Shown: in pieces, positions 43,038 to 51,998 of the stretch | Layout of the letters: every line of letters begins with the position of its first letter | Position numbering within the stretch: position 1 is the first letter of the stretch | Origin: Nonomuraea candida | Lineage (GTDB): Bacteria > Actinomycetota > Actinomycetes > Streptosporangiales > Streptosporangiaceae | Direction of reading: 5' to 3' | DNA length: 64,000 nucleotides | Assembly (NCBI RefSeq): GCF_000725485.1 | Contig: NZ_JOAG01000063.1 | Location: 1-64,000 of the forward strand | The notes under the pieces: model-generated | What the model was told of the DNA's origin: nothing | The model's input: the letters and a program-made list of their open reading frames with translations, nothing else | The model's database searches: none | Program-made: the position numbers and the translations under genes

Positions 43038-44190
43038 TCAGTTGGGGAGGGTGAGGGGGTTGACTAGGTCGGCGTAGATCAGCAGGCCCGCCATGACCAT
43101 CATCGCCAGCGCCATCGCGTACGTCAGGGGCAGCACCTTCGCGATGTCCACGTATGCGGGCTTCGGCCGCCGCATGACCTTGGCGTAGGCCCGCTTGAGA
43201 CCCTCCCACAGCCCGCCCGCGATGTGCCCGCCGTCGAGCGGCAGCAGCGGGATCAGGTTGAACAGGCCGATCGCCAGGTTGAAGCCGCCCAGCAGGCTGA
43301 CGAAGGTGGCGAGCTTCTCCTGGTCCGGCAGGTCGGAGGCGAGGATCTCGCCGCCCAGGCGGCCCGCGCCGACCACGCCCACCGGGCCCTCCGGGTCGCG
43401 TTCCTCGCCGGAGAAGGCCGCGTGCCAGACGCCGGCCATCTTCTCCGGCAGGTTGAGGAACGAACCCGCCACTCTGGCCGTCAGCTCACCCATGTAGCCG
43501 GCCACCTGGCCGACGCTCTGCCGCTCGCGCACCATGGCCGGGCGCACGCCGAGGTAGCCGGCGTTCCTGTCGATCTTCTCGGGGTCGTCGAGTCCGGGCC
43601 GGTCCTGGCCGATGAGCGTGACGTCGAACGTCATCGCCCGGCCGTCGCGGACGACGCCGAGCTCGACCGGGCCGGGACCGTGGGAGCGGACCAGGCGCAG
43701 GGCGTCGTCCCAGGAGCCGATCGCGGCGCCGTCGAAGGAGACCAGGCGGTCGCCCGGCTTGAGGCCCGCCTGCGCGGCCGGGGTGGGCCGGTCGCCGGGA
43801 CGGCAGTCGGTGCGCTGCTCGGAGCTGGGGATCACGCACGTCTGAGTGTCGGGTGCGACGATCGGGGCCTCGGTGGGCAGGCCGATGCCGACCAGCAGGA
43901 TGCCGAAGAAGACGAACGCGAGCACGAAGTTCATCGCCGGGCCGCCGGCCATGATGATGACCTTCTGCCACCACTTCTTGCGGTAGAAGACGCGGTCCTC
44001 GTCACTTGACGCCGTACTCGGTCTCGCCCCTGCGCCGGGACCAGGCGGTCGGGCCGAATCCGACCATGTACTGGGTCACCTTGACGCCGAAGAGCTTCGC
44101 GGGCACCAGGTGGCCGAGCTCGTGCAGCGCGATGGATGCCATCAGCCCCAGCAGGAAGACGATGATCCCTGCGACGTAGAGCCAGTTCAT
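43038..44190 (-). pseudogene. Site-2 protease (M50, Rip1/RseP type), broken by internal deletion
   Basis: The 5' part from ATG 44190 has the zinc motif HELGH (in [19 protein letters not shown]) and stops after ETEYGVK at 44002. The 3' part in another frame resumes at DEDRVFYRKKWWQKVIIMAG and carries the PDZ domain (AGLKPGDRLVSFDGAAIG) and the LLPLDGGHI motif with the third zinc ligand, to 43038. Family members normally have about 45 residues (starting AIPLGGYVRM) between GVK and DEDRVFY; these are absent. The usual dxr and ispG neighbours are also absent, so this may be a decaying paralogue, or the deletion may be an assembly artefact. Confidence 0.75.
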
Positions 44191-44283
44191 CGGGATGCTC
44201 CAGAGCAGAAGGACACGGGGCCGAACGGCCTCAGACTAGTCGGTGCGCAGAGCTGGATGATCAGCCTCCGTCGTGCCGCTCGT

Positions 44284-44832
44284 TCAGACGGGCACTTCGA
44301 AGATGAGCTCGCGGCCGTCCACCTCGTCCCACTGCTCTCCGACCTCGACGAAGCCGAATCCGGCGATCGTGGCCAGGGACGCGGTGTTGTCGGGGCTGAT
44401 CGTCACCCGCGCGGTCCTGACCCGGGGCTCGGCCGCGGCCCGGCGCAGCAGCGCGGTCAGCATCGCCCGGGCGTATCCCTGGCGGCGGTGGGCGGGAGCC
44501 ACCGAATAGCCCATCTCCACCATGCCCGACTCGTCCGGCGGGCCGTGGAAGCCGGCATATCCCACCACGACGCCCTCGGGCTCGGCCACCACGGCTCGGG
44601 TGAGCCACCCCGCGCTGCCCGGGTCGGAGGCCAGCTGATTGAGCCGGTACCGCCAGACCCACTTCGCCCGATCGGTGAGGAAGTAGTCCGTGAGCCGCAC
44701 CCCCATCTCCTCGCTGGCCCGGGCCAGGTCGTCGTCGAGCAGGGCGGTCATGGCGGGGCCGGTCAGCTCGGCCAATCGCACCGACTTCGATCCGGCAGGG
44801 GCCGAGGACGGGTGTCCGGAGGTGTCTGTCAC
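44284..44832 (-). CDS. GNAT-family acetyltransferase
   Basis: 182 residues from GTG 44832 (an in-frame TTG 39 bases upstream is less likely). Acetyl-CoA-binding motif A is MGYSVAPAHRRQGYARAML, with the R/QxxGxG/A signature RRQGYA; motif B follows as NTASLATIAGFGFVEVGEQW. It transfers an acetyl group to an unknown amine. The start lies within 90 bases of the divergent methyltransferase start. Confidence 0.85.
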   Translation of the reverse strand: MTDTSGHPSSAPAGSKSVRLAELTGPAMTALLDDDLARASEEMGVRLTDYFLTDRAKWVWRYRLNQLASDPGSAGWLTRAVVAEPEGVVVGYAGFHGPPDESGMVEMGYSVAPAHRRQGYARAMLTALLRRAAAEPRVRTARVTISPDNTASLATIAGFGFVEVGEQWDEVDGRELIFEVPV

Positions 44833-44921
44833 AGGGACAGATGATCGCGGAGCGCTCGTGGCCGTGTCCAACGGGTTTCGCGGTGCCCGGTGTCCGGCCC
44901 GGTGCGCCTACGATGAGGATC

Positions 44922-45659
44922 ATGCATCGGGACAGTTACTCCGCCGCCGTGCCGTTCTATGACCTTTTCCACCTCGACGGCCACGTGCCTGGCGTGCGCG
45001 AGTCGCTGCCCGCCGTGCTGAAGGGGATCGAGCGCGGCGTGCTGGAGATCGGCGCGGGCACCGGGCTGATCACCGACCTGATCGCCCGCGAGACGCCGGG
45101 CGAGATCTACGCGCTCGAACCCTCGCTCGGCATGCGCTCCGTGCTGCTCTCCCGGCTGGCCGCCGACCCGGCCCTGCGGCGGCGCGTGACCGTGCTGCCC
45201 TGCGGGGCGCTGGACGTACGGGTGGACGAGCCGGTCGAGCTGATCGTGATGATCTCGGTGTTGCAGAGCTTCCCGGCGGGGGAGCGGGCCGCGCTGTGGC
45301 GGGTGCTGGCGGGGCAGCTCGAACCGGGCGGGCGGCTGGTGTTCAACTGGCGGGAGCGGTCCGCGCCGGCGCCGGGGGAGCTGGAGGTCCTGGCGTCGTA
45401 CGAGGTGGGCCGGCACGCGTACGAGATCGCCGCCCAGGTGCTCGCCACGGACGGCGAGACGGTCACCTCGCGTTTCGTCTACCGGATCAAGCACCGTGGC
45501 GCCGTGCTCAGCGAGGACGAGGTGGTGAGCGAGAACCACTGGCCGCCCGCGGAGCGGCTGGCTGCCGAGCTGGGGACGGCCGGCTTCGTCCGGGACGACG
45601 GGCCGGAGGGGCTGCAGGTGTGGAGGCTGGCGAACCACCACGAATCGCTCTCCGGCTGA
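44922..45659 (+). CDS. SAM-dependent methyltransferase
   Basis: 245 residues from ATG 44922 (GAGG upstream; ATG 44913 possible). Class I motif I is VLEIGAGTGLITDL, followed by an acidic strand end in YALEPS and LIVMISVLQSFP (motif post-II/III). The C-terminal part (RFVYRIKHRGAVLSEDE) is typical of small-molecule methyltransferases. Substrate unknown. Convergent with the FrnE-like gene, only 2 bases away. Confidence 0.88.
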   Translation: MHRDSYSAAVPFYDLFHLDGHVPGVRESLPAVLKGIERGVLEIGAGTGLITDLIARETPGEIYALEPSLGMRSVLLSRLAADPALRRRVTVLPCGALDVRVDEPVELIVMISVLQSFPAGERAALWRVLAGQLEPGGRLVFNWRERSAPAPGELEVLASYEVGRHAYEIAAQVLATDGETVTSRFVYRIKHRGAVLSEDEVVSENHWPPAERLAAELGTAGFVRDDGPEGLQVWRLANHHESLSG

Positions 45660-45661
45660 GC

Positions 45662-46270
45662 TCATCCACGGTCGCCCTGCCCGGCCTCGGCCCGGTCGAT
45701 GACCTCGCGCAGGGCGTCCGGCCGGGGCATGCCCTCGATCCTGACGTCCTCGACGAGGATCGTGGGAACGGCCTGGATGCGGTGGGCCGCGGCCTCGGCC
45801 AGCGCCGCCCGGTGGTCCTGGGCGTGCCGGCCGCTTTCGAGCGCGGCCCGGTAGTCGGCGGCGGGGAGGCCGAGTTCGGCGGCGAGCCGCTCCAGGACGT
45901 CCAGGTCGCCGATGTCGAGCCCGTCCTCGAAGAAGGCGCGCAGCAGGCGGTCCTGGTAGGCGTCGGCGAGGTCGTGCCGCTTGGCGAACTGGTAGCCCTC
46001 GAAGGCCAGGCGGGTGTACGGCTGGGGTGAGACGTCCGGCAGGCGGATGGTGACGCCCATGCGGGCGGCCATCGGGTAGACCACGCGTGACCAGGTGCCG
46101 CGCAGGTAGTCGCCTTCCGGGCGGAGTGTGGGGGTGGGCTCGGGCCGCAGCTCGAACGGCATCCATTCGACGGTGACGTCGCGGCCGGCGGTGGCCTCGG
46201 CGAGCGGCTGCTTGGCCAGCAGGCAGAAGGGGCAGACATAGTCGGACCAGACCTTGATGTGCACGGTCAT
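45662..46270 (-). CDS. DsbA-superfamily protein, FrnE type
   Basis: 202 residues, no signal peptide. Active site CPFC (Cys13-Cys16) in WSDYVCPFCLL, and cis-proline region QAVPTILVE near residue 172. FrnE-like cytoplasmic thioredoxin-fold oxidoreductases act in disulfide chemistry or polyketide/isomerase steps. ATG 46270 overlaps the deaminase stop (ATGA), forming an operon. Confidence 0.9.
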   Translation of the reverse strand: MTVHIKVWSDYVCPFCLLAKQPLAEATAGRDVTVEWMPFELRPEPTPTLRPEGDYLRGTWSRVVYPMAARMGVTIRLPDVSPQPYTRLAFEGYQFAKRHDLADAYQDRLLRAFFEDGLDIGDLDVLERLAAELGLPAADYRAALESGRHAQDHRAALAEAAAHRIQAVPTILVEDVRIEGMPRPDALREVIDRAEAGQGDRG

Positions 46271-46758
46271 GCGATGCTCCTGTTCAGGCGGGTGAGCCAG
46301 GCGTCGAACGGCTCCTGGGCGCTGTCGACGGGCAGGTGCAGCGGGGACAGCCGCCACCGTTCGACGGGGACGGCGAACAGGTCGTACGAGGAGGCGTAGT
46401 CGAATCCGGCGGCCGCGGCGGCGTGCCGGTCGGCGGCGAAGACGATCCGGCCGATGCCGGACCACAGGGCGGTCACGTAGCACAGCGGGCAGGGCTCGCC
46501 CGAGGCGAGCAGGGTGGCTCCGGCGAGGGCGTGGGGGCCGTGGTCGCGGGCCGCCGCGCGCAGGGCGACGATCTCGGCGTGGGCGGTGGGGTCGCGGTGG
46601 GCCCGGACCCGGTTCACCCCCGTTCCGAGCACGGTTCCGCGGGCGTCGGTGACGAGGCCGGCGAACGGGATGCCGCCGGCTTCGACCTCGGCGGTGGCCA
46701 GGGCGACGGTCCGGGTCAGGCGGTCGGTGAGCCAGGCGGGCTCGGCGTGGTTCGTCAT
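46267..46758 (-). CDS. Nucleoside/nucleobase deaminase (CMP/dCMP family)
   Basis: 163 residues. Zinc motif His60-Ala-Glu62 in TAHAEIVAL and PCPLC (89-93) give the cytidine-deaminase-like fold. Sequence style (GIPFAGLVTD; LASGEPCPLCYVTALWSG) fits guanine deaminase or related nucleobase deaminases rather than tRNA deaminase TadA, which has extra conserved tRNA-contact residues. First gene of the pair with the FrnE-like protein; only 7 bases after the SMR gene on the same strand. Confidence 0.85.
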   Translation of the reverse strand: MTNHAEPAWLTDRLTRTVALATAEVEAGGIPFAGLVTDARGTVLGTGVNRVRAHRDPTAHAEIVALRAAARDHGPHALAGATLLASGEPCPLCYVTALWSGIGRIVFAADRHAAAAAGFDYASSYDLFAVPVERWRLSPLHLPVDSAQEPFDAWLTRLNRSIA

Positions 46759-46765
46759 GGCGGGG

Positions 46766-47086
46766 TCAGATCCCGGCGGCGATCTTGAGCAGGGCGACGC
46801 CGCCGATGATCGCGGCGAAGGAGACGACCTTGGCCGGGGTGATCTTCTCCTTGTAGATGAGGGCGCCGAGGATGACCGTGCCGATGGAGCCGACGCCGGT
46901 CCAGATGGTGTAGCCGACGCCGACGTCGAGGGTCTTGAGGGCCAGGCTGAGGGTGAAGATGCCGCCGGCGGCCGACAGCAGGGTGAAGACCGACGGCCAC
47001 AGGCGGGTGAAGCCCTTGGTGGCGTTGGTGCCGAGGGCGAAGCCGATCTCGAAGACGATCGCGATGGACAGGTAGATCCAGGCCAT
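46766..47086 (-). CDS. SMR efflux protein, subunit 1 (SugE/Gdx-like)
   Basis: 106 residues, four membrane helices. The conserved membrane Glu is in IAIVFEIGFAL, and YTIWTGVGSIGTVILG is the family's TM3 signature. Such proteins exchange protons for guanidinium or quaternary ammonium ions as antiparallel dimers. GGAG precedes the ATG. It follows a close paralogue, so the two may form a heterodimer, as EbrAB or YkkCD do. Confidence 0.92.
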   Translation of the reverse strand: MAWIYLSIAIVFEIGFALGTNATKGFTRLWPSVFTLLSAAGGIFTLSLALKTLDVGVGYTIWTGVGSIGTVILGALIYKEKITPAKVVSFAAIIGGVALLKIAAGI

Positions 47087-47142
47087 GATGAAGCTCCTTG
47101 AGGTTGAGAGGTGAGTCAGGCGGGGGACGGGTCGATGGCCGC

Positions 47143-47245
47143 CAGGTGGTGGAGGGCCCAGGGACGAGGTGGCCGGCAGGTGGTGGACGGCCCAGGGACG
47201 AGGTGGCCGGCAGGTGGTGGACGGCCCTGGGGGCGAGGTGGCGGT
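47143..47245. repeat. 34-bp tandem repeat between the two SMR genes
   Basis: Three copies of CAGGTGGTGGACGGCCCAGG plus 14 bases, starting at 47143, 47177 and 47211; ends at the stop of the upstream SMR gene. Confidence 0.9.
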
Positions 47246-47247
47246 CG

Positions 47248-47604
47248 TCAGGCCGTCGACGGCTCGGTCGAGGGCTTGGCGGTCGTCAGCCGGTCGGCGA
47301 TCTTGAGGCCCAGCACGCCGCCGATGATCAGGACGAAGGCCAGGGCCTTCCAGAGGGTCATCTCCTCGTCGAAGATCAGGGTGCCGAGGACGACGGTGCC
47401 GACCGAGCCGATGCCGGTCCAGATGGTGTAGCCGACGCCGACGTCCAGGGTCTTCAGCGCCAGGCTGAGGAAGAAGATCCCGGCGCCCGCGGCGGCGGCC
47501 GTGAGCAGCGAGGGCCCCAGCCGGGTGAACCCTTCGGTGGCGTTGGTGGCCAGGGCGAAGACGACTTCGAAGACGGCTGCGATGAGCAGGTAGATCCAGG
47601 CCAT
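47248..47604 (-). CDS. SMR efflux protein, subunit 2 (SugE/Gdx-like)
   Basis: 118 residues from ATG 47604 (AGGAG upstream). Four helices, membrane Glu in IAAVFEVVFAL, TM3 YTIWTGIGSVGTVVLG, and a C-terminal hydrophilic tail (TTAKPSTEPSTA) that its partner lacks; such asymmetric tails are seen in heterodimeric SMR pairs. First gene of the efflux operon and divergent from marR. Confidence 0.92.
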   Translation of the reverse strand: MAWIYLLIAAVFEVVFALATNATEGFTRLGPSLLTAAAAGAGIFFLSLALKTLDVGVGYTIWTGIGSVGTVVLGTLIFDEEMTLWKALAFVLIIGGVLGLKIADRLTTAKPSTEPSTA

Positions 47605-47616
47605 GGGAACACTCCT

Positions 47617-47674
47617 ATATGTATGTACGTGCAAATGTCTGCGGCGACAAGACAGATGTTGCATGTACATGTAT
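47617..47674. promoter_or_regulatory. MarR operator between SMR and marR genes
   Basis: Long imperfect inverted repeat: TATGTATGTACGTGCAAATG (from 47619) mirrored by GATGTTGCATGTACATGTAT (47655-47674). It is markedly AT-rich and overlaps the divergent promoters. Confidence 0.7.
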
Positions 47675-47712
47675 TCTTCTGTCAAGCCGGTTCCGAGAAC
47701 GAAGAGGTTCCC

Positions 47713-48222
47713 ATGGCCCGTACCGCATCCGCGCCGCCCGCCACCGACAGCGCCGCCACCGACAGCGCCGCCGCCACTGACGTTCCCGCCGCTGATGTCG
47801 CCGCCACCTGGCAGCGCATCCTCCTGCTGCACTCCCACGTGGAGGGCAAACTCGCCACCGCGCTGCAGCGCAGGCACGGCATCGGCCTGTCGGAGTTCCG
47901 CGCGCTCGGCCATCTCGCCGCCTCACCCACCAGCGAGCTGCGCATGCAGGAGCTGGCCGACAAGGTCGGGCTCAACCAGAGCTCGGTGACCCGCCTGGTG
48001 GCACGGCTGAACGCGGCCGACTTCGCCTACCGCGACCTGTGCCCGGACGACAAGCGCGGCGTCTACACGGTCATCACCGAGACCGGCCGGGCCAGGCACG
48101 CCGAGGCGAGCCGTACCTATGAGGAGACCCTGCGGGCCGCGCTGAAGGAAGCGGGACAGACCGACCCGCAACTGGCCGCCGCGCTGACGGCGCTCGGCGC
48201 CGCGACCGCCGGTGACGCGTAA
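47713..48222 (+). CDS. MarR-family regulator of the SMR pair
   Basis: 169 residues from ATG 47713 (GAGG upstream). An Ala/Thr/Asp-rich tail (about 30 residues) precedes the winged helix: LSEFRALGHLA, ELADKVGLNQSSVTRLVARL and the wing DKRGVYTVITETG. Divergent from the SMR operon with a shared palindrome; a repressor released by the efflux substrate is the usual arrangement. Confidence 0.92.
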   Translation: MARTASAPPATDSAATDSAAATDVPAADVAATWQRILLLHSHVEGKLATALQRRHGIGLSEFRALGHLAASPTSELRMQELADKVGLNQSSVTRLVARLNAADFAYRDLCPDDKRGVYTVITETGRARHAEASRTYEETLRAALKEAGQTDPQLAAALTALGAATAGDA

Positions 48223-48254
48223 GCCGCCCCGACCGGGAGGGGACCGTCACCGCC

Positions 48255-48288
48255 GCCCGGGTCCGCGCGCGAGAGCGCGGACCCGGGC
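48255..48288. terminator. Bidirectional terminator between marR and prcB
   Basis: GCCCGGGTCCGCGC (48255-48268) pairs perfectly with GCGCGGACCCGGGC (48275-48288), 6-base loop; outer GGACCG/CGGTCC extends the structure. Confidence 0.85.
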
Positions 48289-48298
48289 AGCGGTCCTG

Positions 48299-49147
48299 TC
48301 AACGCAGCGGGGCGATGGGGCCGTCGGGCGTGATCCGGCGGGCGGCGAGCATCTGCTCCACGTGGCCGGCCACCTCCTGATCGGTCAGCCGGCGGAAGCC
48401 GTCGGCGTCGACCACCGCCAGAATGGGCCAGATCTTCCTGGTCACGTCGGGCCCGCCGGTCGCCGAGTCGTCGTCGGCCGCGTCGTAGAGCGCCTGGATC
48501 AGCGTCATCGCCATGTCGTCGGCCGACGCGCCGTCGCGGTAGAGCTTCTTCAGCGACCCGCGTGCGAAGATCGAGCCCGACCCGATCGCGTCGAACCTCT
48601 CCCGCTCGTACGGCCCGCCCGCCACGTCGTAGCTGAAGATGCGCCCTTCGTCCCGGTCCGGGTCGTACGCGGCGAACAGCGGCACCACCATCAGCCCCTG
48701 CATCGCCATCGCGAGATTGCCACGGATCATGGTGGCCAGCCGGTTGGCCTTGCCCGCCACCGACAGCGCGCGGCCCTCCATCTTCTCGTAGTGCTCCAGC
48801 TCCACCCGGTACAGCCGGGCCATCTCGATGCCCATGCTGGCCGTGCCCGCGATGCCCACGGCCGAGTAGTCGTCGGCCCGGAACACCTTCTGCATGTCAC
48901 GCTGGGAAATGACGTTGCCCGACGTCGCCCGCCGGTCGCCCGCCATGATCACGCCCCCGGCGAAGGTGGCGGCCACGATCGTCGTGGCGTGCGGAACCTG
49001 GTCGCCGATCGGGGTGGCCAGCACCGTGTCACGCCGTGGCAGCACGTCAGGCGCGTACGAGCTGACGAACTCCGTGAACGAGGAATTCCCGGTGTTCTGG
49101 AAGAGGTGCTTCTCCAAGCCGGCGGGCAGATCCCTGTGCGATGCCAC
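48299..49147 (-). CDS. prcB: 20S proteasome beta subunit, orphan copy
   Basis: 282 residues from GTG 49147 (GGAGGG upstream). A propeptide of 54 residues precedes the catalytic N-terminal Thr in [10 protein letters not shown]; the residue before it is Ala rather than the usual Gly. Family motifs [42 protein letters not shown] and [16 protein letters not shown] are intact, so it should be active after self-processing. Normally prcB is followed by prcA and lies near pup and pafA; none is here, and the downstream gene is convergent. Perhaps a second beta subunit using PrcA from another locus. Confidence 0.93.
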   Translation of the reverse strand: MASHRDLPAGLEKHLFQNTGNSSFTEFVSSYAPDVLPRRDTVLATPIGDQVPHATTIVAATFAGGVIMAGDRRATSGNVISQRDMQKVFRADDYSAVGIAGTASMGIEMARLYRVELEHYEKMEGRALSVAGKANRLATMIRGNLAMAMQGLMVVPLFAAYDPDRDEGRIFSYDVAGGPYERERFDAIGSGSIFARGSLKKLYRDGASADDMAMTLIQALYDAADDDSATGGPDVTRKIWPILAVVDADGFRRLTDQEVAGHVEQMLAARRITPDGPIAPLR

Positions 49148-49320
49148 GTGATTCCCTCCAATGGGCCGGTGATCCTGGGGCGAGCCTACGCATGCCGGGC
49201 CGCCGCGCGCACTTCCCCGATCAGTTCGCGAGGACCGGCAGCGGCCGCCGGCACGGCGAGCGGGGCGGGGTCGTAGGATCGGTGGCCGATCGTCGATCGA
49301 GGGAGAGACCGGGGGCGCGC

Positions 49321-50205
49321 GTGACCGGTTCACTGGCGGAGGCCGACTGGGAGGCGCATCGTGCCGCGGTCTTCGGCGCCGCCTACCGGATCCTCGGCAC
49401 GGTGGCCGAGGCGGAGGACGTGACGCAGGAGGTCTGGCTGTCGGCCTCGGCGGCCGACCTGTCCGGGGTGCGGGACCTGCGGGCCTGGCTGGTCACCGTG
49501 GCGGCCCGCACGTCGTACAACGTGCTGAAGTCGGCGCGGGTGCGGCGCGAGTCCTACGTCGGGCCCTGGCTGCCCGAGCCGCTGCTGACCGGGCCCGACG
49601 CCGCCGCCGAGGTGCTCATCGACGAGTCGGTCGGCACCGCGATGCTCGTCGTCATGGAGCGGCTGAGCCCCGCCGAGCGGGTGGCGCTGGTGCTGCACGA
49701 CGTCTTCGGGCTCCCGTTCGCCCGGATCGCCGAGGTGCTGAACAGCACGCCGGTCGCGGTCCGCAAGCTCGCCTCACGCGCGCGGGCGCGGGTGGCGAGC
49801 TCGCGGACGGCGGGGGAGCGGCCCCGCGCGTCCAGGGCCGAGACCGAGCGCGTGCTCAGGGCGTTCAAGGCGGCGGCCGGCGCGGGGGACATCGCCGGGC
49901 TCGTCGCGCTGCTCGACTCCGAGGCCGTCTATGTCGCCGACGGCGGCGGCAAGGCGACCGCCGCGCGCCGGCCGCTCCGGGGCGCGGAGCGGATCGCCCT
50001 GCTGCTGGTCCGCCAGGTCGAGCTCAGACGCCCCGAGGCGGTCCGGATCATCGAGGTGAACGGCGCTCCGGCGCTGGCCACCTACGACGGCGGCGAGCTG
50101 GTCTGGCTCGACACGGTGGAGGTCGCCGGCGGGCGGATCACGGTGTTCAGGCGCCTGGTCAACCCCGACAAGCTCGCCCACCTCGCCCACCCCGGTCACA
50201 TCTGA
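49321..50205 (+). CDS. ECF41-type sigma factor with SnoaL-like C-terminal domain
   Basis: 294 residues from GTG 49321. Sigma region 2 (about 10-75, [20 protein letters not shown]) and region 4 (about 125-180, [20 protein letters not shown]) are followed by an NTF2/SnoaL-like extension. The ECF41 hallmarks WLPEPL in the linker, DGGGK (about 203) and NPDKL near the C terminus are all present. In this group the extension replaces the anti-sigma factor. Its usual partner genes encode an oxidoreductase, carboxymuconolactone decarboxylase or epimerase; here an NDH-2-like oxidoreductase follows after 69 bases. Confidence 0.93.
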   Translation: MTGSLAEADWEAHRAAVFGAAYRILGTVAEAEDVTQEVWLSASAADLSGVRDLRAWLVTVAARTSYNVLKSARVRRESYVGPWLPEPLLTGPDAAAEVLIDESVGTAMLVVMERLSPAERVALVLHDVFGLPFARIAEVLNSTPVAVRKLASRARARVASSRTAGERPRASRAETERVLRAFKAAAGAGDIAGLVALLDSEAVYVADGGGKATAARRPLRGAERIALLLVRQVELRRPEAVRIIEVNGAPALATYDGGELVWLDTVEVAGGRITVFRRLVNPDKLAHLAHPGHI

Positions 50206-50274
50206 CCCCGCCGTCTTGTCTCCCTGCCGACCTCCCCGATCCCCCGGGGAGCGAGGCTGAGAGAGGAATGAACG

Positions 50275-51423
50275 ATGGCTCACGTTGTGATCGTCGGAGG
50301 TGGTTTCGCGGGCGTGTGGAGCGCGGCGGGAGCGGCGCTGGCCCGCGGGAAGGCGGACCTGCGCATCACGCTCATCGCGCCCGGCGAGCACCTGGTGCTG
50401 CGGCCCCGCCTGTACGAGCCGGAGCCGGACCTGGCCAAGGTCGAGCTGGGCAGGATCCTCGGGCCCATCGGCGTCGAGCACCTGCGCGCCCGGGTGGGCA
50501 CGATCGACACCGCGCGCCGGGTGGTGGTGGCCGGCGGCACGGAGGTCGGCTACGACCGGCTGGTGCTGGCGACGGGCAGCGAACTTGTCAGGCCGCGCGA
50601 CCTGCCCGGCGCCGATCGCCTCTTCGACATCGACACCCTGGAAGGGGCCCGGCGGCTCACCGAGCACCTGCGCGGCCGGGAGGGCTTCCGCGCCGTGGTC
50701 GTCGGCGCCGGGTTCACCGGCCTGGAAGCGGCGACCGCGCTGGCCGCCAGGGGCCGGGTGCTGCTGGTGGACCGGGCGGAGGCGGTCGGCGAGCAGCTCG
50801 GCCCCGGCCCGCGCCCGGAGATCGAGGCGGCGCTGGACGCGCTCGGCGTTGAACGCCGCCTCGGCACCACGCTGACGGAGGTCGGCGACGGATACGCCGC
50901 GCTCTCCGACGGCACCAAGGCCGAGGCGGACGCGGTGGTCTGGACCGTGGGGATGCGGGCCAGCGAGCTGACCCGGCAGATCTCCGGCCGGCTCGACCAC
51001 CTCGGCCGGCTGCCGGTGGACCGGTGGCTGCGCGCGACCCCCGAGGTGTACGCCGCCGGGGACACGGCCGCGGCGGCGTTCGACGCCGAGCACACGGTCA
51101 TGCAGGCCTGCCAGCACGCCACCCCGCTGGGCAAGGTGGCCGGGTACAACGCCGCCGCCGACCTGCTCGGCCTGCCGCCGCGCGACTTCACCCCCGGCCC
51201 GTACGTCACCTGCCTCGACCTGGGCGGCGCCGGCGCGATCTTCACCCGTGGCTGGGACCGTGAGGTGATGGCCTCGGGAGCCGACGGCGCGAGCATCAAG
51301 AAGCACATCAACCAGCGGATCCACCCGCCGGTCGACGACGCCGAGCGGATCCTCGCCGCCGCCGACCACGTCCGCCTCGAACTGCCCTTCTTCCCCCGGA
51401 AGGAGCCAGCCGCCACCGCGTGA
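50275..51423 (+). CDS. NAD(P)/FAD-dependent oxidoreductase (NDH-2-like)
   Basis: 382 residues; GAGAGGA precedes ATG 50275. N-terminal FAD fingerprint VVIVGGGFAGVWSA, second dinucleotide fold VVVGAGFTGLEAAT (about 143-156), and the FAD-contact motif VYAAGDTAAA (about 258). The C terminus lacks the long amphipathic helices of membrane NDH-2, ending in a Pro/Ala tail. Probably a flavin-dependent dehydrogenase under ECF41 control. Exact electron acceptor unknown. Confidence 0.9.
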   Translation: MAHVVIVGGGFAGVWSAAGAALARGKADLRITLIAPGEHLVLRPRLYEPEPDLAKVELGRILGPIGVEHLRARVGTIDTARRVVVAGGTEVGYDRLVLATGSELVRPRDLPGADRLFDIDTLEGARRLTEHLRGREGFRAVVVGAGFTGLEAATALAARGRVLLVDRAEAVGEQLGPGPRPEIEAALDALGVERRLGTTLTEVGDGYAALSDGTKAEADAVVWTVGMRASELTRQISGRLDHLGRLPVDRWLRATPEVYAAGDTAAAAFDAEHTVMQACQHATPLGKVAGYNAAADLLGLPPRDFTPGPYVTCLDLGGAGAIFTRGWDREVMASGADGASIKKHINQRIHPPVDDAERILAAADHVRLELPFFPRKEPAATA

Positions 51424-51493
51424 CGCCGCGCCGACCGGGAGCTCGGCGCCGTGGCCGCGCTCCCCGGCCATCCGTCACCCGGACCCTCGCGTG

Positions 51494-51919
51494 CTACTGC
51501 TCGCCCGGGGCGCCCCTCGCGGGGAGGACCCGCCCGCCGTCCGGCAGGGTGGCCGGCGGGTCCACCGCGAACTGGGGGCCGGGCAGGCCCACCCCGGCCT
51601 GCGGGTCCACCGTGAACCCGAGGCCGGGCAGGCCCAGCCATTCCAGCCGGGCCGAGGCGGCCCGCGCCCGCTCCTCCAGCACCAGCCGGGCCTTGTACAC
51701 GCTCAGCAGGAGGGCCTGCAGCGAGTCGACGCCGAAGGCCGCGCCGGTGACCTCCTCACCCAGGCCCCGGATGCGGTGGGGACAGCGCCAGTCGCCGTGC
51801 TCGCTCAGCTCGTCGGGGCGCGGCCGGCCGAACCTGACCGTCACCGGGGTGCGCGTCCCGTCCGCCGCCACGGCCTCCAGCCGCCGCTCGGCCACGACCT
51901 CGCCGATCTCACCCGTCAT
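51494..51919 (-). CDS. Small conserved protein (DUF6968-like)
   Basis: 141 residues from ATG 51919, seven bases after GGAGG; an ATG at 51925 is too close to the ribosome site. An N-terminal beta-rich part (IGEVVAERRLEAVAADGTRT then PVTVRFGRPR), a conserved CPHRIRGLG, and DSLQALLLSVYKARLVLEE helix. The C terminus is a repeat-derived Pro/Gly tail in which VDPQAGVGLPG and similar phrases recur. Family name given from memory; function unknown. Confidence 0.6.
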   Translation of the reverse strand: MTGEIGEVVAERRLEAVAADGTRTPVTVRFGRPRPDELSEHGDWRCPHRIRGLGEEVTGAAFGVDSLQALLLSVYKARLVLEERARAASARLEWLGLPGLGFTVDPQAGVGLPGPQFAVDPPATLPDGGRVLPARGAPGEQ

Positions 51920-51998
51920 GTCCATGCCTCCAGTCTGCGGGCCGCGGCCGTCAGGGAGGCGCGATCGGCCGCTCACCGTCCTCCGGCGCCGAGCGGAC

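Noticed and set aside
50206..50274. ECF41 promoter with TGTCACA/CGTC boxes
   Set aside because: GGTCACA and CGTC are present near 50195-50215 but spacing is far too short; no confident promoter can be placed.
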